A DNA stretch of 38,543 nt from Saccharothrix luteola (GTDB lineage Bacteria > Actinomycetota > Actinomycetes > Mycobacteriales > Pseudonocardiaceae): assembly GCF_020859565.1 (NCBI RefSeq), contig NZ_JAJHUO010000002.1:196836-235378 (forward strand), written 5' to 3'. The notes beneath the pieces were generated by a model. That model searched no databases. It saw nothing but the letters and a program-made list of their open reading frames with translations, and had not been told where the DNA came from. Each line of letters begins with the position of its first letter. Positions within the stretch are counted from its first letter, which is position 1. The translations under genes and the position numbers were made by a program. Shown in pieces: positions 25,301 through 32,475 of the stretch.

Positions 25301-26324
25301 GGACGAGGCCCGCAGGCACCTGCGGGGGTTGCGGTACCTGGAGACGACCACGCGGACCCGCACGGCGACGCTGAAACCGCCCGGTGGGCTGGAGGCGGGC
25401 AACGCCGTCGCCCGGCAGCGGGCCGAGCAGGTGAAGACCTATCCGGAGCTGGTCGCCGAGTTCCGGGAGTTCCTCGGGTTCGTCGGGTTGCGGTTGCGCA
25501 GCCGGGCCGACCGGGCCGACGCGCGGGTGGTCGTCTGCGTCGACGAGGTGGACAAGATCGCCACCGCGGAGGCCGCCGAGCAGTTCGTCAACGACCTCAA
25601 GTCCGTCTTCGGCGTGCAGGGCGTGTTCTTCCTGGTCGCGGTGTCGCAGGACGCGCTGACGTCGTTCTCGCGCCGGGTGCTGTCGGTGCGCACGACGTTC
25701 GACTCGGCGTTCGACGACGTGATCCAGGTCAGCCGGCTGACGCTCACCCAGACGCGGCGGCTGCTCGTGCAGCGGGTGCTGCGGCTGCCGGAACCGTTCG
25801 TCTGGCTCTGCTACGCGTTGTCGGGCGGGTTGCCCCGCGACCTGAACAGGATCGTGCGGCAGCTCTACGACGCCCGCACCGAGCTGGGCCCGGACCGGTT
25901 CGAGCGGCTCGCGCTGGAGCTGATCCGGCAGGACCTCGAGACCACGGTGCACGGTCAGGTGCAGCAGATCGCCGGTCGCACGGACGAGATCAGCGGCAAG
26001 TCGCGGCGGTGGCTGGCCGAGGTGGCGCGGCTGCCGCTGACGTCCGACGCGCTGGCCGGGCACGTCGAGGCGGCCCCGTCGCTCCCGCTGCCGTCCGAGG
26101 ACCTCTGGCAGTTGCAGGAGCAGTCGTCGGCCTACCTGCGCTACGCGGCGGTGCTGCTGCGGTCGTTCTGCGAGGGGGCCGCGGCGACCGTCGCGGCGTT
26201 GCGGGACCTGCCGGACCACGACAACCCGCTCCGCCACCTCGCCGACGCCCGGACCCACCTGTCCGTCGACGCGGCGATGGCCGACGCCGCCGTGAACGCC
26301 TACCAGACCGCCGTGCCCGGATAG
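22359..26324 (+). CDS. Dual-NTPase membrane protein: NACHT-like plus KAP-like P-loop modules
   Basis: A 1321-residue protein of unknown function with two nucleotide-binding modules. Order seen: two membrane helices (about 6-24, 27-47); a NACHT-like NTPase with Walker A GGPGAGKT (106-113, Lys112), Walker B LLDGLDE (Asp181, Asp184) and a sensor-like LTSRPEGF; four hydrophobic segments (356-382, 386-403, 435-452, 460-480); a NRPLQEHFADEY segment (about 522-533) like the helix ending many bacterial NACHT modules; four more hydrophobic segments (626-728); then a second P-loop GARGIGKS (841-848, Lys847), two membrane helices inserted before Walker B (909-930, 943-967), and VVVCVDEVDKI (Asp1062). 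Helices between Walker A and B mark the KAP family. The frame is uninterrupted. The weak GGACGGGG before the ATG makes the start less certain. STAND and KAP ATPases include signalling and phage-defence proteins, but no effector domain is recognised. Confidence 0.8.
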   Translation: MRRDAVISGVLGVVGAVNLVARTPGFWAWVLLAMGGGSVGLFLLGKGLLEDRRSRTAAGLDESASRLASSVRAQVEREMSAYWRTGRVDLAETYRTTPTGRVMVLGGPGAGKTVLVQQLALDLLGGEHDRVPVVLPLASWDSRAVDLDDWMAEYLAEHHPRLRAGVARALIDADRVLPLLDGLDEMAPDRQQHALRVLESPRRRFVLTSRPEGFAALPAVKVVFLGPLSAPEITDHLVEAGADERWSAVLEQLSSEPDGALAKALATPVYLGLAVVAYADPRSAPVELLDPVRFGEPAAIRRFLQESALVRVVHVEPGAFMAERDRRAIRHLGFLADHLQRLETGDFAWWDLKRSVPLPVFGAVGLVVGLLAVAATTAVYGEVAVEIHTAVVGAITAMFALGGRSARSTDVRPDHQLARAATPIDSLRAGRRRMWAWASVSGGLVALVVLRTDGSEPAAAGVVGAVAAVVGAGFSTYFRYSLSRIWLAARGMLPLNLMSFLKAQRSVGLLRRSGAVFRFYNRPLQEHFADEYGPASLPRRMADLAAHDMVAGMREELVDLALAKAEVHAVVEAPRVETMRREVVGEIEGSQQDLVTATAGERERFVASKGRFAEQVRVPFAALGKRWYFVLTWALATLVVVNVFPVVMSNPVRVTMAFAVVVMRLSARVFLGRHRHYDRLRALLDAWAVSTVALIVAEGSSGLLVPSSTTVSIAFGIAAVVCAALWGWARPLKAQADALGSDDPRDWPTEQQLPRAAAARQEAARAHRELVDALVEKGVLPLVAARVEVLAERSYATALPEASVGRLGGLTERAQFVPTDTSAQLNRMLDAMSSGAIGLSGARGIGKSTVLQMFGDQRFSGKPGDLSLVVTAPTDYDSRDFLVHLFTRLCLLVLPPEPVSRAAVSRLPRLRWVLTASAGAGVVAGAVWWPQLVEAAKWVGGNARTVVAVAGGVVLAVPLGVGVVAFIRRRARLRGPDTALEDEARRHLRGLRYLETTTRTRTATLKPPGGLEAGNAVARQRAEQVKTYPELVAEFREFLGFVGLRLRSRADRADARVVVCVDEVDKIATAEAAEQFVNDLKSVFGVQGVFFLVAVSQDALTSFSRRVLSVRTTFDSAFDDVIQVSRLTLTQTRRLLVQRVLRLPEPFVWLCYALSGGLPRDLNRIVRQLYDARTELGPDRFERLALELIRQDLETTVHGQVQQIAGRTDEISGKSRRWLAEVARLPLTSDALAGHVEAAPSLPLPSEDLWQLQEQSSAYLRYAAVLLRSFCEGAAATVAALRDLPDHDNPLRHLADARTHLSVDAAMADAAVNAYQTAVPG

Positions 26325-26354
26325 CGCGGGGGCGCCGTGCACGGCTCGTCCGGG

Positions 26355-27674
26355 TCACCGGGCAGCCGGATCCGCCTTCGGCGACTCCGCCACCCCGCTT
26401 CCGGACGCCGGCGTGCCCTGGGTCGGGGCACCCGGCTCCGGCCGCAACCTGCGCAGCCACACCGGCAAGAGGGCCAACGCCGGCACCATCACCGCGAGGT
26501 TCCCGCCGAAGGTCGCGATCAGGTTCCCCGGCGTGGTGAGCTGGTAGACGACGCCCCCGTCGATCCGCTGCGCGTACTGGTACAGCGACAGGGACGAATG
26601 CGCGATGACCGCGACCAGGATCAACCTCGGCAGCCACACCGATCCCGACCGCCACCGCGCGAACGCCAGCCACACCAGGGCAGGCACCAGCCAGAGGATG
26701 TGGTGCGGCCAGGTCACCGGCGACACCACCAGGGACGTGAACGCCACTACCAGCATGCCCACCACGGCCTGCCCGCGGCGGTGCGCCCAGACCGCCGCCG
26801 CGAGGCCGAGCCCCGCGAGCACCGCGGTGACCAGCGGCGCCCAGGTCGGTGGCGCCGTGGTGCCGGTGAGTCGGGACAACAAGCCGGACAAGGAGTGGTT
26901 CACCAGGGTCGGGAAGCCGAGGACGATCCGATCGGGACTGAGGAACATCCCGTCCAGCCAGTACTGCCGCGAGTCCGACGGCAGCACGGCGAACCCGACC
27001 GCCACCGTGCCGGCGAAGGCCAGCACGGCCCGCAGCGCGTCCCGCCCGCGGCCGATGAGCACCAGGTAGACCACGAAGATCAACGGCGTGAGCTTGATCC
27101 CCGCCGCGATCCCGATCCCGATGCCACGCCACCGGTGCGGCGTCGAGCGCGAGAAGTCGACCAGCGCCAACAGCACGACCAGCATGTTGATCTGCCCGAG
27201 GTAGGCGTTCACCCGGACCGGGTCGAGCAGGCAGGAGAACAAGACCATTCCCACGACGACCAGCGCCGCGCGGCGTTTCCACGAGGACACGCCGACCATG
27301 CCGAGGGAGAGCCAGAGGATCGCGGCGAGGCACAGCTCGGTGACGAAGGTCCACAGCACGCCCGCGGTCGCGAGCTCGAACCCCGCGAAGGGCGCGAACA
27401 ACATGGCCCCGAACGGCGGGTAGACGAACGGCAGGTCCGTGAAATTCCCGGTGTCGACGGCCAGGCCGTAAATCGAGGGACCGTTGTGCAGCACCACGCT
27501 CCCCGCGGCGTGGTAGACGGCGAAGTCGTTCATCCACCACGGCATCAGCGGTCTGGCCACGGTCGCCAGCACCGCGGTCACCGCGCCCGCGATGGCCGGC
27601 AGGAGGACGAGCGGGAGATAACGGCGCGGGCGCCCGCCGGGGTGGACGTCGACCGCGGCATCGGCTTCCGGCAT
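26355..27674 (-). CDS. GT87-family polyprenol-phosphate-dependent mannosyltransferase-like membrane protein
   Basis: A 439-residue polytopic membrane protein with roughly ten to eleven hydrophobic helices, of the GT-C fold family GT87 (DUF2029), which in actinobacteria includes alpha-1,2-mannosyltransferases such as PimE that use polyprenyl-phosphate-mannose on the outer face of the membrane. Seen: the first-loop acidic motif MNDFAVYHAAG with the expected catalytic Asp, the VYPPFGAMLFAPFA segment, and YLGQINMLVVLLAL, all typical. The ATG at 27674 follows a G-rich stretch by six bases; longer starts up to 27722 are possible but less likely. It is convergent with the NTPase gene (30 bp apart). 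Its upstream side ends 62 bp from the left end of the insertion sequence. Confidence 0.85.
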   Translation of the reverse strand: MPEADAAVDVHPGGRPRRYLPLVLLPAIAGAVTAVLATVARPLMPWWMNDFAVYHAAGSVVLHNGPSIYGLAVDTGNFTDLPFVYPPFGAMLFAPFAGFELATAGVLWTFVTELCLAAILWLSLGMVGVSSWKRRAALVVVGMVLFSCLLDPVRVNAYLGQINMLVVLLALVDFSRSTPHRWRGIGIGIAAGIKLTPLIFVVYLVLIGRGRDALRAVLAFAGTVAVGFAVLPSDSRQYWLDGMFLSPDRIVLGFPTLVNHSLSGLLSRLTGTTAPPTWAPLVTAVLAGLGLAAAVWAHRRGQAVVGMLVVAFTSLVVSPVTWPHHILWLVPALVWLAFARWRSGSVWLPRLILVAVIAHSSLSLYQYAQRIDGGVVYQLTTPGNLIATFGGNLAVMVPALALLPVWLRRLRPEPGAPTQGTPASGSGVAESPKADPAAR

Positions 27675-27736
27675 TCCGGCCCCCCATTCCGTGCGGAGCA
27701 GACAAGATCCGTACCTTACCACCGTACCGGGCGTGC

Positions 27737-27760
27737 CAATGGTGCTTACTTAAGGTGACC
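27737..27760 (+). repeat. Left terminal inverted repeat of the IS
   Basis: This 24-base end aligns with the reverse complement of 29170-29194 at 21 of 25 positions, with one gap. Both share CAATG at the outer edge, the core ACTTAAGG and an inner TGACC. Confidence 0.75.
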
Positions 27761-27839
27761 TATTGATCGGCCAATCGGGTGATCGAGGGTTCGCTGTTGA
27801 TGCGGAAGGCGTCGGGTCGGCCCGGTCTAGGGTTGATTT

Positions 27840-29084
27840 GTGGCGTCCTCTGCGGAACGTTCGGGTCATTTTGCCGATGCGATCTCCATGGGTTTGTTGA
27901 CGCGGGTTTGCCCTCGGGAACTGGTGGACGAGGTGGTGGCGCGGACAGGTCGAAAGGAGCGCCGCGTCCGTTTGTTGCCGGCGCGGTTGACGGTGTACTA
28001 CGTGCTGGCGTTGACGCTGTTCTTCGAAGACGCCTACAGAGAAGTCATGCGCCGGCTGGGCAATGGTCTGCGTGCGTTGGACGTGTGGCGCGGCGAGTGG
28101 AAGGTGCCCACCACCGCAGCGCTGTCCCAAGCGCGCAAACGGTTGGGCGAACAGCCGCTGCGACTGCTGTTCCACGACATCGCCCGACCACTGGCGGTCC
28201 CCGGAACACCGGGTGCGTGGTTTCGCCGGTGGCGGGTCATGGCCTTGGACAGCGCCGTGCTGGACGCCCCGGACACGCCGCCGAACACCGCCGAATTCGG
28301 CAAACCCGGCAATGCCGACGGCATCGGCGCCTATCCGCAGGTCCGCGTGGTGGGCCTGGAGGAGTGCGGCACCGGTGCGGTTGTCGCCGCCGCGATGGAC
28401 TCGCACGCCGTCGGTGAACGGGAGTTGTCCGCCCGGTTCCTCCACGCCGTCGAACCGGACATGCTGATCCTGGCCGACCGGGGTTTCCACAGCTACCGCA
28501 CCTGGTCACGACTGCGCGCCACGGGCGCGGACCTGCTGTGGCGGGTCGACGACGAGGTGGAGCTGCCGGCGACCGAATGGCTCCCTGACGGCTCCTACCG
28601 CGCTGAACTACTGCTCGGCGGACATCGTCACCCGGTCGAGGAAGGCGGGAATTCCTCCCCGTCCGACGGCACGGCCATCCCGGTGCGCGTGGTCGAATAC
28701 GCGGTCACCGACCGCGGCGACGTCACCGGGACGATCCGCCTGATCACCTCCATCGTCGACCACGATCGCGCACGCGCCGGAGAACTCGCCGAGCTCTACC
28801 ACCGACGCCGTGGATCCGAGTCCGCGTTCGACGAGATCAGAACCCACCAGATGCCCGCCGGCGGCCTGTTGCGCTCCCGGCTGCCGGATCTGGTCCGCCA
28901 GGAAATCTGGGCGATGCTCCTCACCCACTACGCGATCCGCCACTTCATGACCGAAGCCGCCGGTGACTCCGACGAGGACGTCGAAAGGCCTTCTTTCGCC
29001 CACGCGGTCCGCGTCATCCGTCGCCAGGTCCACGATCAGCGGTTCTCTCGCGCAGACCACCTTCGGCGCCCGCGACACCCGTGA
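27840..29084 (+). CDS. IS4-family DDE transposase
   Basis: A 414-residue transposase. The N-terminal part (LPARLTVYYVLALTLFFED, about 40-80) matches the Nterm_IS4 helical domain. The RNase-H-like core shows the DDE triad Asp137 (ALDSAVLD), Asp213 (LADRGF) and Glu327. The IS4 signature Y-x2-R-x3-E-x6-K is present as Tyr320, Arg323, Glu327 and Arg334, with Arg in place of the last Lys. It ends soon after the AVRVIRRQV motif, where many relatives continue for another 30 or more residues, so the C-terminus may be frameshifted or shortened; 86 bp remain to the right repeat. GTG start with no strong ribosome binding site. Activity is uncertain. Confidence 0.85.
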   Translation: MASSAERSGHFADAISMGLLTRVCPRELVDEVVARTGRKERRVRLLPARLTVYYVLALTLFFEDAYREVMRRLGNGLRALDVWRGEWKVPTTAALSQARKRLGEQPLRLLFHDIARPLAVPGTPGAWFRRWRVMALDSAVLDAPDTPPNTAEFGKPGNADGIGAYPQVRVVGLEECGTGAVVAAAMDSHAVGERELSARFLHAVEPDMLILADRGFHSYRTWSRLRATGADLLWRVDDEVELPATEWLPDGSYRAELLLGGHRHPVEEGGNSSPSDGTAIPVRVVEYAVTDRGDVTGTIRLITSIVDHDRARAGELAELYHRRRGSESAFDEIRTHQMPAGGLLRSRLPDLVRQEIWAMLLTHYAIRHFMTEAAGDSDEDVERPSFAHAVRVIRRQVHDQRFSRADHLRRPRHP

Positions 29085-29169
29085 CCGAATCCGACAATGG
29101 TCCCGGCCCGTTCGACCGGCACCGCGCATGTCCGGGGCGTTCGAACTCTGATCACGCGGATGCGACTCC

Positions 29170-29194
29170 GGTCAGCCTTAAGTGAGCGGCATTG
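29170..29194 (-). repeat. Right terminal inverted repeat of the IS
   Basis: Mate of the left repeat. It reads ggtcag then CCTTAAGT toward the outside and ends in CATTG. Beyond it lies the 110-bp asnB leader, in which no good -35/-10 pair is seen. Confidence 0.75.
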
Positions 29195-29304
29195 CCCGGC
29201 GTCCGCGGCAATGCGAGGGCACCGCAATCCAGGAGAAGTCACCCCGAGCGGGGGAAGGCCATCGTGGAAAAGGTCGGGCTCCACGAACCACTGGAGGCAC
29301 AGCA

Positions 29305-31146
29305 ATGTGCGGAATTGCCGGCTGGATTTCCTTCGAACGCGATCTGCGCGGGGAGCGCGCCACGCTGGACGCGATGACCGATTCGATGGCCGGGCGAGGG
29401 CCGGACGAGCGGGGCACCTGGGTGGACCGGAATGCCGCGCTGGGGCACCGCCGACTCGCGATCATCGACCTGCCCGGCGGGCGGCAGCCGATGACCGCGC
29501 AGACCCCGAGGGGTGCGGTCGCGATGGTGTACTCGGGCGAGACCTACAACTTCGTGGAGCTCCGGGAGGAACTGCGCGGACGTGGTCACCGTTTCCGCAC
29601 CGACTCCGACACCGAAGTCGTGCTGCGCGGTTACCTCGAGTGGGGCGAGGCCGTCGCGGAACGGCTCAACGGCATGTACGGGCTGGCGATCTGGGACGCG
29701 GGCAAGCGCGAGCTCGTGCTGATCCGCGATCGGCTCGGCGTCAAACCGCTGTACTACTACCCCACCCGCGACGGGGTGCTGTTCGGCTCCGAGCCCAAGG
29801 CGATCCTGGCGAACCCGCTCGCCGAGCGCGTCGTGGACACCGCCGGCATCCGCGAGCTGTTCGCGTTCGTCAAGACCCCCGGCGACGGCTTCTGGCGAGG
29901 GATGCACGAGGTGAAGCCGGGCACCGTGGTCACCGTTCGCCCTGAAGGGATCCGCGAGCGGGTGTACTGGAGCCTCCCGACCCGGCCGCACACCGATGAC
30001 CGGGAGACCACCGTCGCGCGGGTGCGGGAACTGCTGGAAGACGTCGTGCGCCGCCAGCTCGTCTCCGACGTGCCCCGCTGCGTGCTGCTGTCCGGCGGCC
30101 TCGACTCCTCCGCGCTGACCGCGATCGCGGCCGGGCACCTGGCCGGCGACGGCGAGGCCGTCCGCAGCTTCTCGGTGGACTTCACCGGGCGCACCGACAC
30201 GTTCGTCCCGGACTCGCTGCGCGGCAACCCGGACACCCCGTTCGCGCACGAGGTCGCCGCCCGGGTCGGCGCCGACCACCAGGACATCCTGTTCGACCCC
30301 GCCGCCCACGCCGACCCGGAGGTCCGCGCCGCGGTCCTGCGATCGAGGGACATGCCCGCGAGCAACGGGGACATGGACGCCTCCCTCTACCTGCTGTTCC
30401 GGGAGATCCGTCGGCATTCCACGGTCGCGCTGTCCGGTGAGTCCGCGGACGAGGTGTTCGCCGGGTACCGCTGGTACTTCGACCCGGGTGTCGGTCAGGC
30501 GGAGACCTTCCCCTGGCTGGTGCGCTGGGCGGAGTACTTCGGCGACGATTCGCAGATCCTCGCACCGGCCGTGCGGAAGCTCGTCGACCTGGAGACCTAC
30601 CGCCGGGACAGCTACGCCGGCGCGGTGCGGGGGATCACGCGGCTCGACGGGGAGAGCGACGTCGAGTGGCGGCAGCGCAAGGTCTGCCACCTGCACCTGA
30701 CCCGCTGGGTGCGGGTCCTGCTCGACCGCAAGGACCGCACCAGCATGGCCAACGGCCTCGAAGTGCGGGTGCCGTTCTGCGACCACCGGCTGGTCGAGTA
30801 CGTCTACAACTCGCCGTGGTCGCTGAAGACCTTCGACGGCAGGGAGAAGAGCCTGCTGCGGGCGGCGACCGCCGATCTGCTGCCCCAATCCGTGCTGCAG
30901 AGGACCAAGGCGCCCTATCCATCCACACAGGACCCCAGGTACGCGGCCGCGTTGCGCGAGGGGGCACGTGAACTGCTGGCCTCGCCCACGCACCCGGTGT
31001 TCGAGCTGATCAGCTACGAGTGGCTGCGGAACTGCGTCCGCGAGCAGGCCCCGCGGATCACGTTCGCCTCGCGATCCTCGCTCGAACGAGCGCTCGACAT
31101 CGCCCTGTGGTGCGACCTGTACTCGCCGACGCTGGAGTTGTCGTGA
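29305..31146 (+). CDS. AsnB-type glutamine-dependent amidotransferase (asparagine synthase family)
   Basis: A 613-residue two-domain enzyme. The N-terminal class II glutaminase has the nucleophile Cys2 (exposed after Met removal), Arg49 and the SGE motif at 77-79; this is NGE in E. coli AsnB, so the oxyanion Asn74 is replaced by Ser. The C-terminal synthetase has the ATP pyrophosphate loop LSGGLDSS and the LSGESADEVFAGY segment. It transfers glutamine-derived ammonia to an adenylated carboxylate. Free asparagine synthesis is possible, but the neighbours (P450, flavin oxygenases, exporter) favour amidation of a natural product, as done by AsnB homologues in aromatic polyketide clusters. GGAGG is seven bases before the ATG; MCGIAG fixes the start because Cys must be residue 2. 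Confidence 0.9.
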   Translation: MCGIAGWISFERDLRGERATLDAMTDSMAGRGPDERGTWVDRNAALGHRRLAIIDLPGGRQPMTAQTPRGAVAMVYSGETYNFVELREELRGRGHRFRTDSDTEVVLRGYLEWGEAVAERLNGMYGLAIWDAGKRELVLIRDRLGVKPLYYYPTRDGVLFGSEPKAILANPLAERVVDTAGIRELFAFVKTPGDGFWRGMHEVKPGTVVTVRPEGIRERVYWSLPTRPHTDDRETTVARVRELLEDVVRRQLVSDVPRCVLLSGGLDSSALTAIAAGHLAGDGEAVRSFSVDFTGRTDTFVPDSLRGNPDTPFAHEVAARVGADHQDILFDPAAHADPEVRAAVLRSRDMPASNGDMDASLYLLFREIRRHSTVALSGESADEVFAGYRWYFDPGVGQAETFPWLVRWAEYFGDDSQILAPAVRKLVDLETYRRDSYAGAVRGITRLDGESDVEWRQRKVCHLHLTRWVRVLLDRKDRTSMANGLEVRVPFCDHRLVEYVYNSPWSLKTFDGREKSLLRAATADLLPQSVLQRTKAPYPSTQDPRYAAALREGARELLASPTHPVFELISYEWLRNCVREQAPRITFASRSSLERALDIALWCDLYSPTLELS

Positions 31147-31207
31147 TCCCCGCCGGCCGGAGATCGACGTCCGGAAGTCCCACCACCAACCGCGAAGGAG
31201 TCGGGCG

Positions 31208-32437
31208 ATGACGACGGCGGATCTGACCAGCGAAGTGTTCCAAGCGAATCCGTACCCGAGCTACGCGCTGTTGCGGGAGGAGGGGCCGGTCCACCGCGTC
31301 AAGGGCGCGATGGGACTGGAGTCCTGGCTGATCACCCGCTACGAGGAGGCGCGCGCCGCGCTGAACGACCCGCGCCTGTCCAAGGACGTGCGGCTGTCAC
31401 CCGAGTGGCTGCACGCCCTCGGCGCCGGCTCGGAGGACGAGGGGCCGCTCGGCCGGAACATGCTCAACAGCGACCCGCCCGACCACACCCGGCTCCGCCG
31501 CCTCGTCAGCAAGGGGTTCACCCGCCGCCGGGTGGAGGACCTGCGGCCACGGGTGCAGGAGATCGCCGACGGGTACCTCGACGAGATGTCGGGCAAGTCC
31601 GAGGTCGACCTGATGACCGCGCTGGCCTTCCCGTTGCCGATCACGGTGATCTGCGAGCTGCTCGGCATCCCCGCCGACGATCGGGACGAGTTCGGCAACT
31701 GGACCCGGATGGCGCTGTCACCGCCGCTCACCGAGGAGGCGGTGCGCGATCGCAGGCTGGGCAACGAGAACATGGACCGCTACGTGATCGACCTGATCGC
31801 GCGCATCCGGTCGGAGGTCGACCCCGTGCTCGGTCACGACGACCAGCCCGACCTCATCAGGGCCATGGTCGTCAGCTCCGGCGACCAGGACCGGCTGTCC
31901 GAGCGGGAACTCCTCGGTTCGATCAAGCTCATGCTCGTGGCGGGCCACAAGACCACCGTCAACCTCATCGGCAACGGCGTGCTGGCCCTCCTGCGGCACC
32001 CCGACCAGCTCCGGCTGCTGCGCGAGCGGCCGGACCTGCTGCCCTCGGCGATCGAGGAGATGCTGCGGTACGACGGCTCGGTGGAACGGGCCACCATGCG
32101 GTTCGCGACCGAGGACGTCGAGATCGGCGGGGTCACCATCCCCGCAGGCGGTGCGGTGTCGATCGTGCTCGCCGCCGCCAACCGGTCACCCGACCGGTTC
32201 GCCGACCCCGACCGGCTCGACATCACGCGCAAGGACAACCCGCACCTGGCCTTCGGCCACGGCGTCCACTTCTGCCTCGGCGCGCCGCTGGCCAGGCTGG
32301 AGGGGCAGGTCGCGTTCGGTTCGCTGCTCAGCCGCTTCCCCGACATCCGGCTCGGCTGCGCGCCGGAGGAACTGCGGTGGGCGGTCGGCGGGCCGAACAT
32401 CATCCGGGGCCTCGCCGCGCTGCCGGTCACGTTCTGA
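31208..32437 (+). CDS. Cytochrome P450 (bacterial class I, CYP107-like)
   Basis: A 409-residue soluble P450 that would hydroxylate or couple a small-molecule scaffold with electrons from a ferredoxin not encoded here. Seen: the ExxR motif in IEEMLRYD, the heme-binding loop FGHGVHFCLG with Cys356, and the I-helix oxygen-activation motif as AGHKTT (Lys248, Thr249, Thr250). The usual acidic residue (AGxET or AGxDT) is replaced by Lys, which may alter proton delivery. The NMLNSDPPDHTRLRRLVSKGFT segment is typical of actinomycete biosynthetic P450s. AAGGAG lies seven bases before the ATG. It sits 61 bp after asnB and 38 bp before the DUF2855 gene, in one transcription unit. Confidence 0.93.
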   Translation: MTTADLTSEVFQANPYPSYALLREEGPVHRVKGAMGLESWLITRYEEARAALNDPRLSKDVRLSPEWLHALGAGSEDEGPLGRNMLNSDPPDHTRLRRLVSKGFTRRRVEDLRPRVQEIADGYLDEMSGKSEVDLMTALAFPLPITVICELLGIPADDRDEFGNWTRMALSPPLTEEAVRDRRLGNENMDRYVIDLIARIRSEVDPVLGHDDQPDLIRAMVVSSGDQDRLSERELLGSIKLMLVAGHKTTVNLIGNGVLALLRHPDQLRLLRERPDLLPSAIEEMLRYDGSVERATMRFATEDVEIGGVTIPAGGAVSIVLAAANRSPDRFADPDRLDITRKDNPHLAFGHGVHFCLGAPLARLEGQVAFGSLLSRFPDIRLGCAPEELRWAVGGPNIIRGLAALPVTF

Positions 32438-32475
32438 CACCCTGGTCTCCGACCTCGACGCCCCTGGAGTCGACC

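Larger units (their letters stand above)
27737..29194 (+). mobile_element. IS4-family insertion sequence
   Basis: A 1458-bp element bounded by imperfect terminal inverted repeats and carrying one transposase gene. It lies in the divergent space between the GT87 gene and asnB, 62 bp from one start codon and 110 bp from the other. Ten bases outside the left end (ccgggcgtgc) and right end (cccggcgtcc) match at eight positions, which could be a decayed target duplication; in such GC-rich DNA this is weak evidence. Confidence 0.75.

Noticed and set aside
26334..26345. Palindrome GCCGTGCACGGC between the convergent NTPase and GT87 genes as a terminator
   Set aside because: It has no loop and no T-run, so it cannot be called a terminator; chance is likely in GC-rich DNA.
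29182..29304. Longer asnB frame starting at 29182
   Set aside because: The extension begins inside the insertion sequence end, and the enzyme needs Cys as residue 2, so MCGIAG at 29305 is the start.
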